From Taxawa tesnikishii (nom. ined.) (taxonomy: Eukaryota; Ascomycota; Dothideomycetes; Dothideales), in assembly GCA_030247885.1 (NCBI GenBank), contig JAPDRO010000018.1:186001-250000 (forward strand): a stretch of DNA of 64,000 bases. Reading direction: 5' to 3'. Position numbers and translations under genes: made by a program. Shown here piece by piece: positions 35,611 to 47,371 of the stretch. Within the stretch, counting starts at the first letter, position 1. Every line of letters begins with the position of its first letter. The notes under the pieces are model-generated. The model was not told the origin of the DNA. It saw only the letters and a list, made by a program, of their open reading frames with translations, and made no database searches.

Positions 35611-37372
35611 ATGGGCGACGTGTCTTCCACCAGGCTCTACCTGGGCAATCTTCCCCGTAACGGTACGCTTCTGCTTCTGCTCCCGGACTGAGGACCCGGA
35701 TGGCGCATAGGATGTCCTGCCCGCCCTGCTCCATATCAGTGGATTTCACCCGTCCAGGTCACTTCTGCGCGCGGACTCTGGGATATTTGAAGAAACTTGC
35801 CCTGGATAGGCACCCGCTGACCGGATCACCTTAGCTACCAAGGCCGACGTCGAGAACCATTTCGCGAGTCATGGCACCGGCGAAGTCACGGAGATCAAGC
35901 TTATGAATGGCTTCGGCTTCATCGAGTACAAGGATGCGATGGACGCCCGCGATGTCGTTCCTGGTGAGAACCATCCAAGTTGTTGAACCCGTCTACCTCG
36001 TAATGACTTGGCTGCTAACACAACCCACAGCTTTCCGTACGTCTCCTCCGGCCTGCGACTAGCGGTTCTCCCTCTGACCTTCCGGATACTGATGTTTCCC
36101 AGACGGCTCCGAGTTCATGGGAGAGCGCCTGGTCGTGCAATTCGCGCGTGGTACCACTCGTCCCCGCGAGCACGGCTACTCTGAGCACCGCGCTGCTCCT
36201 CGTCCCCGCCGTACCGTTCACCGTATGACGATTACTGGCCTTCCATTCGAGACCAGCTGGCAGGTTAGCTAAATCCCCGCGTTACTCGTTTCCCTTGCGG
36301 TTTCCGGTTTAATCCTCCGGATGCTGAAAAACTACACTTCTCTTGATTGTCACTGCACTCTGTTCGATGGGAGAAAGATGCGCCAGGCACACAAAAGCAC
36401 CACATACATTCCAGGAAATCCAGGCATGGCCGCAGCAGGACACGCAGAGCAGGACATTGTCATGCTCTGCTGTCTGTCCACATCTGGTTCAACTAAGAGG
36501 TTTTCTGTCTGGCCTGATTTCTGGCGTTTCTCTCTTCCCTTGATGGATGCTGGCCGTGTTTTATTCGCCTCCCTTGCTTTCCCGTTTCCTTGCGAGATAC
36601 TCTAACTTGAACCGGACTCACTGGTTTGCCATAGGATCTGAAGGATTTTGCCCGCCAGCCAGGCCTTGACGTCGTCTACTCCGAGGTCGGTCGCGACCGT
36701 GACGCAAGCGGAAATGCCAAGGGGTATGTCGTATTCAGCCAGTCTGTATTCGTCACTAACAAGACCTCTAGATTTGTCGAGTATGAGACTGCCAATGATC
36801 TTGCTCAGGCTGTCGAGAAGCTCGATGGCCGCGAGTTCAAGAATCAAGCAGTCCGCTGCATCTCGGATGTGAGATTCGAGCGCTCTCCCGCGCACAAATA
36901 GGTCGCTGACATCCAACAGCCTCAATCCGAGATTCCACGCTCGCGTGAGCCACGCTACCGCTCCCGCTCTCCAGGTCCTCGTCGCGGTTACGGACCACCT
37001 CCAGATGATTACTATGACCGCCGCGGACCCCCACGTGGCTACAGCCCACGCCGTGACGATTACCGCCGTCGCACTCCACCACCACGCGACGACTACTACG
37101 GCCGTCGTAGCGACCCATACACCCGTTCTCCACCACGTGCGCGCGCCCCGCCTATGGACGATTACCCACCTCCACCACGCCGCCCTTACCCTGCCGATGA
37201 AGGCTACGGCGCTCCGCCACCAGCGGCTCGTGGCGGCCGCTATGCTGAGCCTGACCCGTACATGAACGGCCACGGCAGAGACCCATACGCCGGTCGCCCG
37301 ACCAGCCCACCACGTGGCGGCAGAGACAGGGGTTACGGAGGTGGCTACGATGATCGCAGACCATACTGGTGA
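35611..37372 (+). CDS. SR-type pre-mRNA splicing factor, two RRMs plus Arg/Gly/Ser tail
   Basis: Nuclear RNA-binding protein of the SR/Npl3-Srp2 type, acting in splicing and mRNA export. Seven exons: 35611-35662, 35835-35963, 36031-36036, 36103-36263, 36635-36723, 36772-36868 and 36920-37372; they sum to 987 nt, 328 residues, with no frame break. RRM1 (about 6-80) has RLYLGNLPRN and GFGFIEYKD; RRM2 (about 105-180) has MTITGLPFETSWQDLKDFAR and KGFVEYET. The tail (from about 180) is rich in RS, RGG-like, DDYY and PPRR motifs and ends DDRRPYW. Exon 3 is only six bases and supplies the residues of VVPAFHGSEF in the conserved end of RRM1; reading through or skipping it breaks the domain. Intron 4, between the RRMs, is 371 nt, far longer than the others. 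Which yeast SR protein is the true orthologue I cannot say. Confidence 0.88.
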
Positions 37373-38330
37373 TTATCCTATCTTCCTTATGTCTTCTTGT
37401 GCACATGGATGCGAATGCACCCCATCTAGGTCGCAGCTTACCTATGCTCAAGATACCGATACATGCGTTCCCGACCACGACGCTCTCCCAATCCGTGAGT
37501 GTCTTCCAATCCTCGAGCGCAAGACAGCTCTCTTCAGCGGTATCTTCGACAACTAGGTGTTGGTTAACCGACGGATGGTTCCACGACGGGAAGGTTCTCA
37601 AGATCGGTTTCAGACTGTGAATAGACGGTAGTCCCAAAGACTACCGATGGCGAACGGGCACGGCGGTTTCTCATGTGGTTTTATCTTCTCAATGCCTGTA
37701 CTATCAACAGGTGCTGGTGGCATCTCCTCCATGCACATCACCTCACGACGATGCGGGATTCTCTCAAAAACGGTTTCTTTCGTTTGTAACAATAGCAAAC
37801 CCTTTACAAAAGCATTTCCACCGGAGCGCGTCCTTCTCGTTTCAGGCTCGTTTAGAGTCATGGTAATCCGCGCTCTCGAGCAAAGGGTTTCATGGGCGAT
37901 CAACTACTGTCACAAGGCAGACCCCGGTGCTTGTTGCTGGCCGATAATTGAACCAAGGGGTTGCGTCAGTTGCTAAACCAACATCCAAACCAGCAGCGCC
38001 GAAGCCTTACGCCGCTGTGAATCGCTGCGGATGGGAGAAGTGTGTCCAACCATCAGCACCAAAACCTTGTGATGGAATCGCCGAGCCCAACTGAAGGCTC
38101 GCATTAGAGGATTGCTACGGCGTGAACAAACGGCACAGGCGGGTATTTACCGGGTGGGAGGACCGCGTCGGAGGATAGTATGGGGGCTCGTTTCTCCAGG
38201 GCGGAGAGGAGAAAGAGTGGATTCAGGTAGGGGCGTGTGCATATGTGGTTTGGACGACCACGCTAGCGAAGGGGCGGGGTGAGCACGATGTGATGTAGAA
38301 ACGTTCCCCAGCACCTCGTTCTCGATAGTC

Positions 38331-38334
<4 letters not shown>

Positions 38335-38384
<50 letters not shown>
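38335..38384. repeat. (CT)n microsatellite
   Basis: 25 perfect CT units (50 bases), the longest dinucleotide run in the window. Confidence 0.9.
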
Positions 38385-38387
<3 letters not shown>

Positions 38388-38422
38388 GTTTCGGCGCACA
38401 GTCGCGAGGGCAAGCGTAGACC

Positions 38423-38450
38423 GGATCACGGATCACGGATCACGGATCAC
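38423..38450. repeat. (GGATCAC)4 tandem repeat
   Basis: Four exact, uninterrupted copies of a seven-base unit. No role is apparent. Confidence 0.9.
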
Positions 38451-38638
38451 GTCGCGGGCGATCAGGATAGAATGCTTGATACAACCCGTACATATTCATC
38501 GAGCTTCGCGTTGATCCGACGTGCGAAAGCGATCTTATCTATATCTGAACGCCGTGATACAAAGGGACAATGTCTTGGAAGCAACAATGTTTTACCCATT
38601 CGAACAACAAGGATTACGTTATCCTCACGTTTTCAAAG

Positions 38639-40664
38639 TCACCAGGGCTTTCGAAACCACCCCGTAGCGCCCGCCGCTCCCTCCTGCGCCTCCTTGGCAC
38701 CGCCGCTCTCGTACGCGGTCGGCCACTCTCGAGTCTTCCTACCCGGACCGCCCCACGCCGTCGGCGTGGCCGCGTCTTGCTTCTCCCCTCCTCCTCCTCC
38801 TCCTCCTCCTCCTCCTCCTCCTCCTCCTCCTCCTCCTCCATGCTGCGGGGGTGCTGTCCCTGCTGCTGCTGCTGCTGCTGCTGCTGGTACAGCGCCTCCT
38901 TCCCTTTCAAACTATCCACGATCCCGCTCCAAACCGCGGTGGCCTTGTGCACGGCCGCGCCGGTGACGGGCTCGGGCTCGGGCATGGCGTTGCGGGCGTG
39001 CACGCCGCCCTGTCTCGGTCCCTTGGGCCACGCGGGGGACGTTGCCGTGCTCGGCGGGCGGCCAGGCGGCGTGGTCGGGCCAGCTGGAGGGGCGGGGCCC
39101 GGACGGCCAGGCGGAGGGCGGAGCGTGCGGGTTTGCGTTTGCGTTTGCGTGGCCGAGGCCCCAGCCGGGTGCGTGCTCTTGCGCGGCCCGGGCCGCGATG
39201 TGTGCGGCGACGACGTCGGGGGAGGGCGTGGGGGTTGGCGATGGCGTGGCCGAAGGGCTTCTCGTGCTGCGCGGCGTTCCAGGCCCAGCCGGTCTCGGGG
39301 AGACGTTGCGGGCGCCGAGGACGTCGTCTGGTAGGGGATGTGGGTTGGCGGGTGCATGACCGAAGGGTGGGAGGGCGTCGCGGGTGGCGATCACATCGTC
39401 GGGCAACTGCTTAGGGGTTGCTGGTGCGTGACCGAAGGGACGGAAGACTGGGTCGCGAGCGTGCAGGTTGCCTGGGTGGTGTACGGCGGGAGGACCGAAG
39501 ACTTTGGTCGGGTGTGGGAAGCCATGTGCGCTCCACGAATGCCACAACTCCTCCCAGTTCGCGCCTGGTCCTATTACAGTGTCCCGTTTAGTCACCTTGC
39601 CGACCAGTTTCGCGCCCCATATAAGGTCGTTGGCAAGGGCAGTGTTGATAGATCCGTGCATGTAGCATTCTACGCCAGAGAGCGAGACAGCCTGACAGCC
39701 GCTCTGCTCGGAGCAGAGATCGACGCAGGTCTTCAAGTCTCCATGGACCACCGTGGCGTGAGCGACGTCGTTTCCGGCGCGGTCTTGGTAGCATTCGACC
39801 AGCCAAGTGTCCCCATTATCAGAGGTGTAGTAGGCGCCGTCGTCATGCGGGCAAGCCTCAAAGTTATCCAACGGAGTTGTTGGAGCACCACTCGGAATCA
39901 CTGAGTTGGTCTTGGTCGAAGTGGTAGACTCGGCTGAGGTGCTGGCGGGCTTGTACGATGACAGAGAGCTGGAAATGGGCTTCACTGAGCTGGATGTTGG
40001 CTTTGCAGTAGTGGTGGTGCTGACTGGTCTGGCAGCGGTCGTTGGGACAGCGGTCGTCAGCTTGGGAGAGCTACTTGTGAGCCCCTTGGTGCAGGTTGTT
40101 GACTCGCCGTAAGCACCATACCCTCCATACTGGCCGTATCCGCCATATCCAGAAGGCATATTGGAAGGCGCCGGTGCTCCGTGCGCACCGTACCCTGATA
40201 GCATGTAGACAGGCGTTGATGCTCCATATGCACCATATGCAGAAGCTGGCTCGGGCTCGGGCTCGGCTTCTCTAGCGTGGACATTGCTATACCCGTTGCC
40301 GTGGTCCGACCACTGTGGGTGGTTTGATGGCCAATTGGTTGGGTAACTGGGGTGATCCTGAACTTGTGCCTCGTGAGGCTTGTAGTACTGCTCATGCTCC
40401 CAGGGCGTTTTCGGTTCGGCCAGGGCATCCCGGGCAATGTGGTGCTGAGGAGAATAATGGCGAGGGGCCTCATCCTCGTTCTCGTAGACGCCGTACTCGT
40501 GTTGACCTGGCTTGAAGTCTTTGAGGTCTGCAAGATTTGTCAGCAACGGAGAACGCTTCCGCGTGCCTTGCCCAGCTAAGTTATGGCTTACTGTTGAGAT
40601 CGAGAGCCCGGCTGGCAGCAACAAAAGCCGCCGCAGCAGCGATCGCAGAAACAGTGAAACGCAT
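38639..40664 (-). CDS. Secreted PAN/apple-like protein with FGHA repeats
   Basis: Predicted secreted, probably wall-associated protein of about 650 residues; function unknown. Exon 1 (40664-40592) codes for a signal peptide MRFTVSAIAAAAAFVAASRA; a 64-nt intron leads to exon 2 at 40527. Order: an acidic region, a Tyr/Gly-rich stretch (about 100-180), a Ser/Thr linker (about 180-240), then a Cys-rich PAN/apple-like domain (about 249-333) with spaced cysteines in ACPHDDG, LVECYQD, TCVDLC, SGCQAV and VECYMHG. A dibasic KR follows in KVTKRDTV, a likely Kex2 site. After it come repeats: PFGHAPATPKQLPDDV, PFGHAPANPHPLPDDV and PFGHAIANPHALP, separated by short ARD/TRD/ARN pieces. Last are a Gln run and a Glu or Gly run from GGA repeats. 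The frame shifts near 39297, 39218 and 39005-39025; two of these, in C/G runs, restore the third repeat. The exact C-terminus is unsure. Confidence 0.7.
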
Positions 40665-41693
40665 AGTAGAAACTCGGCAGCAACCAGGTTGAGGGCAGAG
40701 ATTACGATAGGGAGCAAAGAGATCCTCCAAGGAGAGCAGGAAACCTACGCTTGCTTTATCTTACGTACTCTTTGTGCTTGATGGTAGGCTTTAGCAGGCG
40801 TTGCCAGATCCGAATGCGGAAGGCTTCGATGCTTCTGAATCCGGAAACAATTCTTTGTTTGCACAAAACCCACGCGGAGTGCCGAAGACGACGTGAGAAC
40901 AAAGGTTGGAGGTTCTGGTTCGCATTTGGCATATGGCAGCGAGTTGTCGGCGTAGGAAATCATGGAGCAGTCTACGTCTTAGGACAGCCTGCCGCAGATG
41001 TTGGTGTAGCTTCGCCCGTATTCGCTAGCCTGCAATGCGCTGTGCAGTGGAGTTACCTCGATGCAGCAGTCTCGATAGGAAGATCTTTTCAACCCATCCG
41101 ACTTCTCTCGCGATGTACTGCAGTCGGAGGGGTTGCAGCCGTTCCTTGCGGCTGTATGACCCCCAGCCACTCAAGGAATGTACGGGCCTTTCTAACAACA
41201 AAGGACAAAACTCGCACATGTTTCGATGGGCTCGCGTACTCTTGAGTGACTTTCCAAACTTACGGTTCGCCCAGTGTCAATCGCAGCAGCATCCTCGGAA
41301 TGTCCCAGCACAAACAACCGAGCGAAGACCGCCAACGCCGGGGACGCAGATGGCCCGCACAGCGTCTCGAGCGGGACTTCAACAGCTCGTATATCGTGGA
41401 CAACGCGTCTGGCCGCGAGAGACGTGTGCCGCTGGACTCCAACTTCGACGCGCTTTGAGGAGTTGGATCGGCGATATTGATGGTCGCTGGGGAGTAGCGG
41501 AGTAGGAACAACGATTGACAAGTTCAGCACACATCACGTGTCAAAACAACAAATGCATTTAATTGATTACATATCGTGTTGTACGTATCATTAACATCCC
41601 AATGCCTTTCTGTCGTATTATATATCTCATCATGGTCATAACAACATCAATAGTTCTTCCACCTTCATCGCCCATTCCATCCGACGCGCTCTT
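40665..41693. other. Spacer between two secreted-protein genes
   Basis: Promoter of the PAN-type gene plus unassigned sequence. A plus-strand frame at about 41280-41458 has protein-like codon use and ends before 41460, but I could not attach a start or further exons, so it is left unannotated. Confidence 0.4.
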
Positions 41694-42281
41694 TTAGTAA
41701 GGTGGTGTCGAGACAGCCTGGATGTAGGTAGGCGTGCAGCTCGCGTCAGTGCCCTTGTAGTAGACCTGCAAAAAAAACATTAGTATCAGACAATCCGTTG
41801 ACAAGATCACGTGCACTTACGACGGTCTGTCCCAGGTCACCCGTGCAGAGAGTCCATCCCTTCTCCGTCCCGTTGATGGTGAGGAGGTAACCGCTCTTCA
41901 GCGCAAATCCACTGTTCGGCTCGCTCTGGGCAAGAAACTGCAACTCGCCGCCCGCCTGCACGCTCGTGCTGTTGTAGACGTAGGATCCGATGCCGTGCGG
42001 GCCCGCCTGCGTGGTGTGCAGTGTGCCGTTGGTGAGAGTCCAGGTGGGCAGGAGCCGTAGCCGGGCTCGATTTCGCGGAGAAGCAGGTTGGGTTGGTAGT
42101 AGGGAGCGAAGACGGTGGTTGCGGACACGTTCTTCAGCTTCGAGGAGTGCGAGTTGGACGTGGATTGAGTGGTGGTGACGAGGTAGAAGGGCGTCGTTAC
42201 ATCCTTGAACTTGGTGGCGGGTGCGGCGGAGGCCAGAGAGACGAGAGTGGTTGCAATTGCGAGGATGCCGGAGAACTTCAT
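41694..42281 (-). CDS. Small secreted cell-wall-type protein
   Basis: Predicted secreted protein of 177 residues. Exons 42281-41821 and 41765-41694, 55-nt intron. A clear signal peptide MKFSGILAIATTLVSLASA is followed by FYLVTTTQSTSNSHSSKL, VSATTVFAPYYQPNLLLR, then WTLTNGTLHT, GSYVYNSTSV, ELQFLAQSEPNSGFALKSGY, GWTLCTGDLGQTVVYYKG and a final SCTPTYIQAVSTPPY. This pattern matches small cell-wall proteins common in Pezizomycotina, whose molecular role is not known. A one-base break near 42051 separates the PGYGS and PTWTLTNG halves; one more C restores PGYGSLPTWTLTNG. Two or three N-glycosylation sites (NVS, NGT, NST) are visible. Confidence 0.75.
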
Positions 42282-43040
42282 GGTGGTGTTGGAGAACTTG
42301 CTCGGTGGAGTGGATTTGACTGGATTTTTTCTTTAATGGACGGTGGCTGTTGTAGAAGACTCGCAGAAGGATACTGTATGCTATGGATGGAGAGGAAGAG
42401 AAGTAGATAATTATATATCTGTCGTGCTGCTCGCTTGACCCACCATTACAGCATGCTACAGCAAGCTACAGCGAGTGAGTGGATGGAACGGGCCTGCTGC
42501 TTGCTAGTAGCATTTCGCATTGACCCTGTGACCTGCATGCGATGACGATCTTTCCTCCCGTGCCTGAGCCGCGTTGCTGCTGCTGCTGCGAATCGAATCA
42601 AAGGACAGCATTCCGCATTCAGCTGCCATGCGCCTTAGCGTAAGGCATGGCAAGGGCACGTCTCCTGTCCTGCCTAAACACGACGTCTCGTTTGTCCAGA
42701 GGATGGCCAAGGAAATAGATGTACATGGCTAGCGGTGGGTGATGTTGCAGTGGTGTTTGTTGCGTTGGCGTGGAGAAAGCGTGCTGCTATTTTTACCAAG
42801 CCACTATCGCATGCAAGAATGTGGGCCCGGTTGTGCGAGATCGTCAGGGGACGGCACATGCTTGTCCGTGTTCACGACATGTTCAGATCTGGCGTGCGGT
42901 TCAGTTGCCGGGCGTAACTCCTTGGTGATACCGAACGATAGTGCCACGGTATGGCAAGGCTATAGTTATAGCTCAGCTTAAACCGCTTCGGAAGAAAGAA
43001 AAAATTCCCGACCACAATGACAAATGTACAGTCGTCTATG
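42282..43040. other. Spacer before SAM50
   Basis: Promoter of the small secreted-protein gene on the left and the 3' side of SAM50 on the right. A short imperfect repeat of the type CATGCTACAG / CAAGCTACAG lies near 42450. No gene seen. Confidence 0.5.
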
Positions 43041-44767
43041 CTACAGAAAGTCGATACCGACACCAAAGCTCACTCCTTTCCTGCCCTCCTCGCCTCTCCT
43101 TAGCACAAGCGGCAATGAGAAGTTGAGCTCGAAGCGAGCAACGGGGTGGGCGTACACGAAACCAACACCAGCCGCGCAGCTCGGCAGTCCGTTGGCAAGC
43201 TCGTTGATTGTGTTCCTGACGCTCCTGGAAACATCGTCGCTGTTCATGCCGCCCTTCTTTCCACCCGCTGTGTCCTTGAGTGCGAGCAACCTTCCACCGT
43301 TGACGAACGCCTGGAGACGTAGTGGTGTATCCTTGCCCATCCGAGGGACTGGGAACAGCAGGCTTGCACCACCAGCAGCGTAGACGTCACCGCCTACTGC
43401 ATCTTGGCCGTCTCTCGGTCCGAGTCCAGAGAGTCGGAAGCCTCGTACATCCGTTGGTCCACCGAGTTGAAAGCGATCGTTGATACGGGAGTGAGAGGGA
43501 GCGTTACCGCCGCTGAGGGTCAGGGGGTACAAGACACCGCCACGCAAGCCTGCTGTGAACGAAATTCCGCTGTCACCCTCAACGCCCGGAACAGGAATGG
43601 GAAGCGCTGCCTGTGACTGGAATTCGAACTTTCCGAATGCGACGTCTCCCTTTAGTGCTCCGTATCCCGCTAGCTCTGAGATAGTCTTCAGCAAGTAGCC
43701 ACTTGATGGCAGCATGGCACTGTCCCGTTTGTCGCTAACCCAAGTGTGTGTGATGCTCGACTTGAAGCTGTCGCCAGCGTCGGCGCGAACAGTAGGCGAT
43801 GCCTTGTCTGCAAGACCAGTGACTTGTCTCCAGAGACCCGAGTAGCTCAACTCATGCCTGTTGTCTGACGAACTGATCCATTTGAGATGCGTCATGCCGC
43901 CCTTCAGAACCTCCTCATGGCTGGCCCAGCTCTTCAGCGTGGAGCTGGCAAGACCACCAATTCCCCATCGCAAGTCCGGGTTACTGAGGATAGGAGTGTC
44001 AAAGTTGGCAGAGTATGCTGAGCGTGTCCGAGTTCCAAGGGAACCGTGTGCATTGAAGGATTCTGCACCACCAAAGATGTTGCGGAAGAAGATATCGGCG
44101 TACGCGGAACCCTCCGACGAGCCAGCTTCAGTACCAGTCTTGATGGTGTACCGTCCTCGTTCTTGCGCCTCGATAAAGACGGCTAGATCGGTGGGGGTGC
44201 TGGTAGCATCGGTTTGGTCGGGTTGGTCCAGATAGACAGAAATAGGAGACTTGAAGATATCTGCATGGTGCTGTTAGCTACATCATACCTCTGCTGTCAG
44301 AACTGCTGCTACGCTATTCACCGAATCTGTTGAGCTTGTCCACAGCACCACCGACCTCGTGCAGAGCTTGCTGGAAGGTGTATGGTTCGTCATTGTTGCT
44401 GCTCAAGATGGGGTGGAAGACGCGCTCGAGGAAACCTCTCCTTGTGTTGGTTGCATGAAGCACGCGAACAGAAGAGATGGTGACGGGCTTGGTAGAGTTG
44501 AGACTGATCTGTCAGGCAGAGTCAATGCCTGTTCCTTGTGCGTGCCCAATGCCATTGGGTGCCATACCAATTCTTCCTGTCTCTTTTGGGCCTTTTCATA
44601 CTGCGCGTGCACGCGAGCGTTCACCTCGCGCTGGCGCTGTTCTTGCACTTTTGGGTCGACCTTCTCCTGCAACCGCGCGAAGACCTGCAGAGCCTTGTCA
44701 GTTCCACGGCCTCCCAATGCTTGCAGAGGTCTTCCTCACTAACATCGTCGCCAAGTGGTGATGCCAT
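43041..44767 (-). CDS. SAM50: Sam50/Tob55, mitochondrial outer-membrane beta-barrel assembly
   Basis: Core channel of the SAM complex, which folds beta-barrel proteins into the mitochondrial outer membrane (Omp85/BamA family). Exons 44767-44568, 44508-44322 and 44260-43041, introns 59 and 61 nt; about 535 residues. An N-terminal charged helix leads to a single POTRA-like region with STKPVTISSVRVLHATNTRR and AVDKLNRFDIF, then the D15 barrel with RGRYTIKTG, FDTPILSNPDLRWG, GGVLYPLTLSGG, the hallmark FQLGGPTDVRGFR (the VRGF/Y lock motif) and a terminal strand GVSFGVGIDFL. A one-base break near 44715 lies between the MASPLGDDVSEED start and the GGRGTDKALQVFARL helix; the ATG at 44767 is favoured because it is close upstream and in a good context. 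It diverges from UBC6. Confidence 0.9.
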
Positions 44768-45114
44768 ATTTGGCATGCAGCAGCAGTCGAACACTGAACT
44801 TCCAATCGAGACATATACTTACTTCTCGTTCGTTCAATTCGAAGGTCCGTGCGCAGCGGCCAGATCGACCACCTTTGGTCCCTTTGACGTACAGGACACT
44901 TTCCCTATTACCACTTTTTACTTTCAACTCCACCTGCTTGAACAAACCTACATTCTGTTGCCGCCGGATAAAGACCCTTTGACCTACAACAACAGCCAAA
45001 TACAGATTGCCAACGCCCCAAACAGACGAACGACCTTCGCATCTCGCGACACTTTCCGCCCCGCCTCCGCCGTCCCTCCCTCTTTCCCAGACCGGCATAC
45101 CCGATATCCTCCAA
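44768..45114. promoter_or_regulatory. Divergent promoter SAM50 / UBC6
   Basis: 347 bases between two start codons pointing away from each other, so both genes must use this stretch. Pyrimidine-rich on the UBC6 side before its ATG. No known site recognised. Confidence 0.6.
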
Positions 45115-45942
45115 CATGGCCACCCGCCAGGCCCACAAGCGTCTCGTAAAAGAATACGCCACCATCTCCGCCAACCCACCCCCTACATAACCGCACACCC
45201 CTCCGAATCCAACATCCTAGAATGGCACTACATCCTCACAGGACCCCCGGCACGCCCTACGCGGGGGTCAGTACTGGGGCACGCTGACCTTCCCACCGGA
45301 CTACCCCTTCGCCCCGCCCGCGATCCGGATGCACACGCCGTCGGGGCGGTTCCAGCCCTCGACGCGCCTCTGCCTCAGCATCAGCGACTTCCACCCCAAG
45401 AGCTTCAACCCGGCGTGGGAGGTCAGCACGATCCTGCTGGGCCTGCAGAGCTTCATGACGAGCGAGGAGATGACGACGGGTTCGCTGTCGGGCACGGAGG
45501 CCGAGCGCAGGGTCTTCGCCGCGCGGACGCGCTGGTGGAATAGCACGGGGGCGGGTCGTCCGCTCGCACGATCCCGGGCTTGAACGTGGCGGGCAGTAAC
45601 GGGAGGGGCTTTGGAGCCATCAGGAACGGCGATGGCGGGAAGAAGTTCAGAGAGCAGTGGCCTGAGCTGGATGAGGAGAATTGGGAGTGGATGGAGGAGA
45701 ACAAGATCGATCCTGTGACGGGGAAGACGGTTGCGCAGACCCCGGCCGCGTGTAGTCCTGAGGCGTCGGCGTTGAGGAAGAGGCCCGCGGGGAGTCAGGG
45801 TGGCATTGGCGATGTCGTCGAGCGCGGCCAGGTTGCTAGGGATGCAGGACAGAGCTGGCTGGCAAGGAACAAGTTCTACGTCGTCGTGGCCGTCATTTTC
45901 GCCTACGTGATCGCGGCGCGGTTACTGGGAGATCCTGCTTAA
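45115..45942 (+). CDS. UBC6: Ubiquitin-conjugating enzyme E2 Ubc6 (tail-anchored, ERAD)
   Basis: ER-membrane E2 that primes misfolded proteins with ubiquitin in ER-associated degradation, working with Ubc7 and the Doa10 ligase. Single exon of about 276 residues once frame breaks are allowed for. Start MATRQAHKRLVKEYATI is typical. The E2 fold shows HYILTGPP, FPPDYPFAPPAIRMHTPSGR and the catalytic-cysteine stretch RLCLSISDFHPKSFNPAWEV, which lacks the HPN motif as Ubc6 enzymes do. The end is a charged linker and one membrane helix FYVVVAVIFAYVIAARLL, the tail anchor. Four one-base breaks sit in runs of five: 45179-45183, 45244-45248, 45263-45267 and 45547-45551. Lengthening each by one gives the standard protein throughout, so these are almost surely miscalled run lengths. 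Confidence 0.9.
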
Positions 45943-46307
45943 ACAGAGACCATGCGATTGAGCAGTGGTTGCATGATACGTTCTTGTGGCATGCGGGCGT
46001 AAGGGTGTTCAGCATTGCAATGGCGTTCTGGTGTTGGATTGGATGGGTTGGGACAATTCATGCACTGAAGGCATCTGCTCTTTTCTATGCGTACGACGAT
46101 AGACCTTTCTTTTGACTGCACAATACCGGGAAACACACTCCACAAGGTCATAGATTGTTGGTAAATTTAAATTCTTTTGATTTCGGCATGGCGTTTCGTA
46201 TGCGACTATATGAGCAGCAATGCAGACCAGGCGTTCGCCGTTCTGCGCGACAGTGTCACAATCCGCCAATACCACAGCACCACACCCAGCAGAACGTCGT
46301 TGTGCGC

Positions 46308-47049
<742 letters not shown>

Positions 47050-47371
47050 GGCTGTGTGTTGTTAGTTGGGCTTGCGAAGAGGTGCTGGCTGCTTGTCGAA
47101 GTTCTCCAGGCCGGCTCGCGAAAGATGATTTTGCGGTGGGCTGCCAAGCCCTGGAAAAGTTTCGCCGCAGTATTTCCACTAGCGCTAAAGGCTTGCAGCC
47201 ATCCTTTTCTTTGCGCGGAGGCCTGCAACTTCTCTCTTCCTCTTCCCACTCGCAAACACCACATTCACGACATGACATGAACTTTCGCATTTGACGACGT
47301 CTCTTCTGCGAAGGCTTGTCCAAGTGTGTCCTTTGTCCAGTACATGTGAAGTGCTTCGACGCGTCGGCACA

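Larger units (their letters stand above)
37373..38638. other. Spacer after SR-type gene
   Basis: 3' side of the SR-type gene and 3' side of the PAN-domain gene (convergent). Contains a CT tract and a four-copy heptamer repeat, no supported gene. Confidence 0.6.

Noticed and set aside
40533-40717. Upstream ATG extension of the PAN-domain protein without an intron
   Set aside because: The spliced form starting at 40664 gives a textbook signal peptide and a good GTAAGC...TTGCAG intron; the unspliced form gives a less likely N-terminus.
41192-41530. Overlapping frames on both strands between the two secreted-protein genes
   Set aside because: One may be an exon, but no start, partner exon or family could be attached, so no gene is claimed.
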